A model generated the notes under the pieces. The model did not search any database. It had not been told where the DNA came from and was given only the letters and a program-made list of their open reading frames with translations. A DNA stretch of 6,356 bases from Bacillota bacterium (GTDB lineage Bacteria > Bacillota > Limnochordia > JAAZLZ01): NCBI GenBank assembly GCA_012799075.1, contig JAAZLZ010000245.1, positions 1 through 6,356 of the forward strand, in the 5' to 3' direction. A program made the position numbers and the translations under genes. Each line of letters begins with the position of its first letter. Position 1 is the stretch's first letter. Below are positions 6,240 to 6,356 of the stretch, piece by piece.

Positions 6240-6266
6240 CCCGCTCCCGCCCAGCCGCCTCCCCCC
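6240..6266 (-). other. G-rich run in the oppA leader, possible G-quadruplex
   Basis: On the minus (message) strand, four tracts of three or more G occur within 27 bases: a run of six G, then GGG, GGG and GGG, separated by loops of 8, 1 and 3 bases. The first loop itself holds two GG pairs. It lies between the upstream stop codon and oppA, 32 bases before the oppA ribosome site. The 8-base loop is just beyond the usual 1-7 rule, so quadruplex formation is possible but unproven. The rest of the 84-base gap (6196-6279) shows no convincing -35/-10 promoter pair. Confidence 0.3.
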
Positions 6267-6279
6267 TTCCGAAGGGTAC

Positions 6280-6356
6280 TTATTTAATACCTTCCTTGTT
6301 AATCTCCCTACCCGACTCTAATTCGACGACTTGCACCCTTTCACCTTCAATCAACG
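6280..6356 (-). CDS. C-terminal tail of an unrecognised protein (partial, 5' part off the right edge)
   Basis: One minus-strand frame is open from the right edge to a TAA at 6282-6280 and encodes 24 complete residues, beginning LIEGERVQVVELESGRE and ending in KEGIK. The charged, VV-containing composition reads like a genuine protein end, the other two minus frames stop within the first three codons, and the strand matches the operon. It ends 84 bases upstream of oppA, so the genes may be co-transcribed. I do not recognise the family. A chance open frame of this length cannot be excluded. Confidence 0.4.
   Translation of the reverse strand, partial: LIEGERVQVVELESGREINKEGIK

Noticed and set aside
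6264..6276. Small inverted repeat CCCTT-x3-AAGGG just after the upstream stop codon, considered as a terminator
   Set aside because: The stem is only 5 bp and is followed on the message strand by GGGAGG rather than a U-tract, so intrinsic termination is unlikely.
6282..6289. TATTAAAT as a -10 box for an oppA promoter
   Set aside because: No TTGACA-like -35 element lies at a suitable distance upstream, and the bases are within the last codons of the upstream frame. It could be an extended or weak promoter, but the sequence alone does not support calling it.

Overview
The window holds one gene block, entirely on the minus strand, for solute uptake. Read in the direction of transcription (right to left) it runs: the tail of an unrecognised gene (6356-6280), oppA (6195-4600), oppB (4536-3607), oppC (3576-2671), oppD (2658-1660), oppF (1660-692), and the first 212 codons of a TRAP-transporter large permease of the DctM family (637 to the left edge). 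I saw no plus-strand gene, tRNA, rRNA, CRISPR array, transposase or other mobile element.

The five opp genes form a complete ABC importer of the peptide/opine/nickel class. OppA is an exported binding protein that captures the solute. OppB and OppC form the channel. OppD and OppF are the paired ATPases that drive it. Motifs in OppA, notably a GW-x2-DY-x-DP segment, favour oligopeptides over nickel or sugars, but the exact substrate cannot be read from the sequence. Genes from oppB onward are tightly packed (gaps of 30 and 12 bases, then a 1-base overlap), which fits one transcript. The 63-base oppA-oppB gap is the exception and carries a strong 10-bp stem-loop, a plausible device for making more binding protein than permease.

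The left end is the least expected part. A DctM-type permease, normally driven by an ion gradient and working with a DctP binding protein and a small DctQ membrane subunit, starts 54 bases after oppF with no terminator between them. No dctQ or dctP precedes it. The window cuts the gene at about half its usual length, so partner genes may lie just outside.

Organism: moderately GC-rich DNA, strong GGAGG-type Shine-Dalgarno sites, frequent TTG and GTG starts, and Opp proteins that read like those of Bacillota. OppA has an ordinary signal peptide with no lipobox cysteine, unusual for a single-membrane Gram-positive but natural in a two-membrane cell. A diderm Bacillota lineage such as Limnochordia would reconcile these points. 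That is inference, not identification.

Overall this is a mostly ordinary peptide-uptake operon. The points worth a second look are the TRAP junction, the oppA-oppB RNA structures, the G-rich leader of oppA and the non-lipoprotein OppA. I did not find a clearly new biological system.
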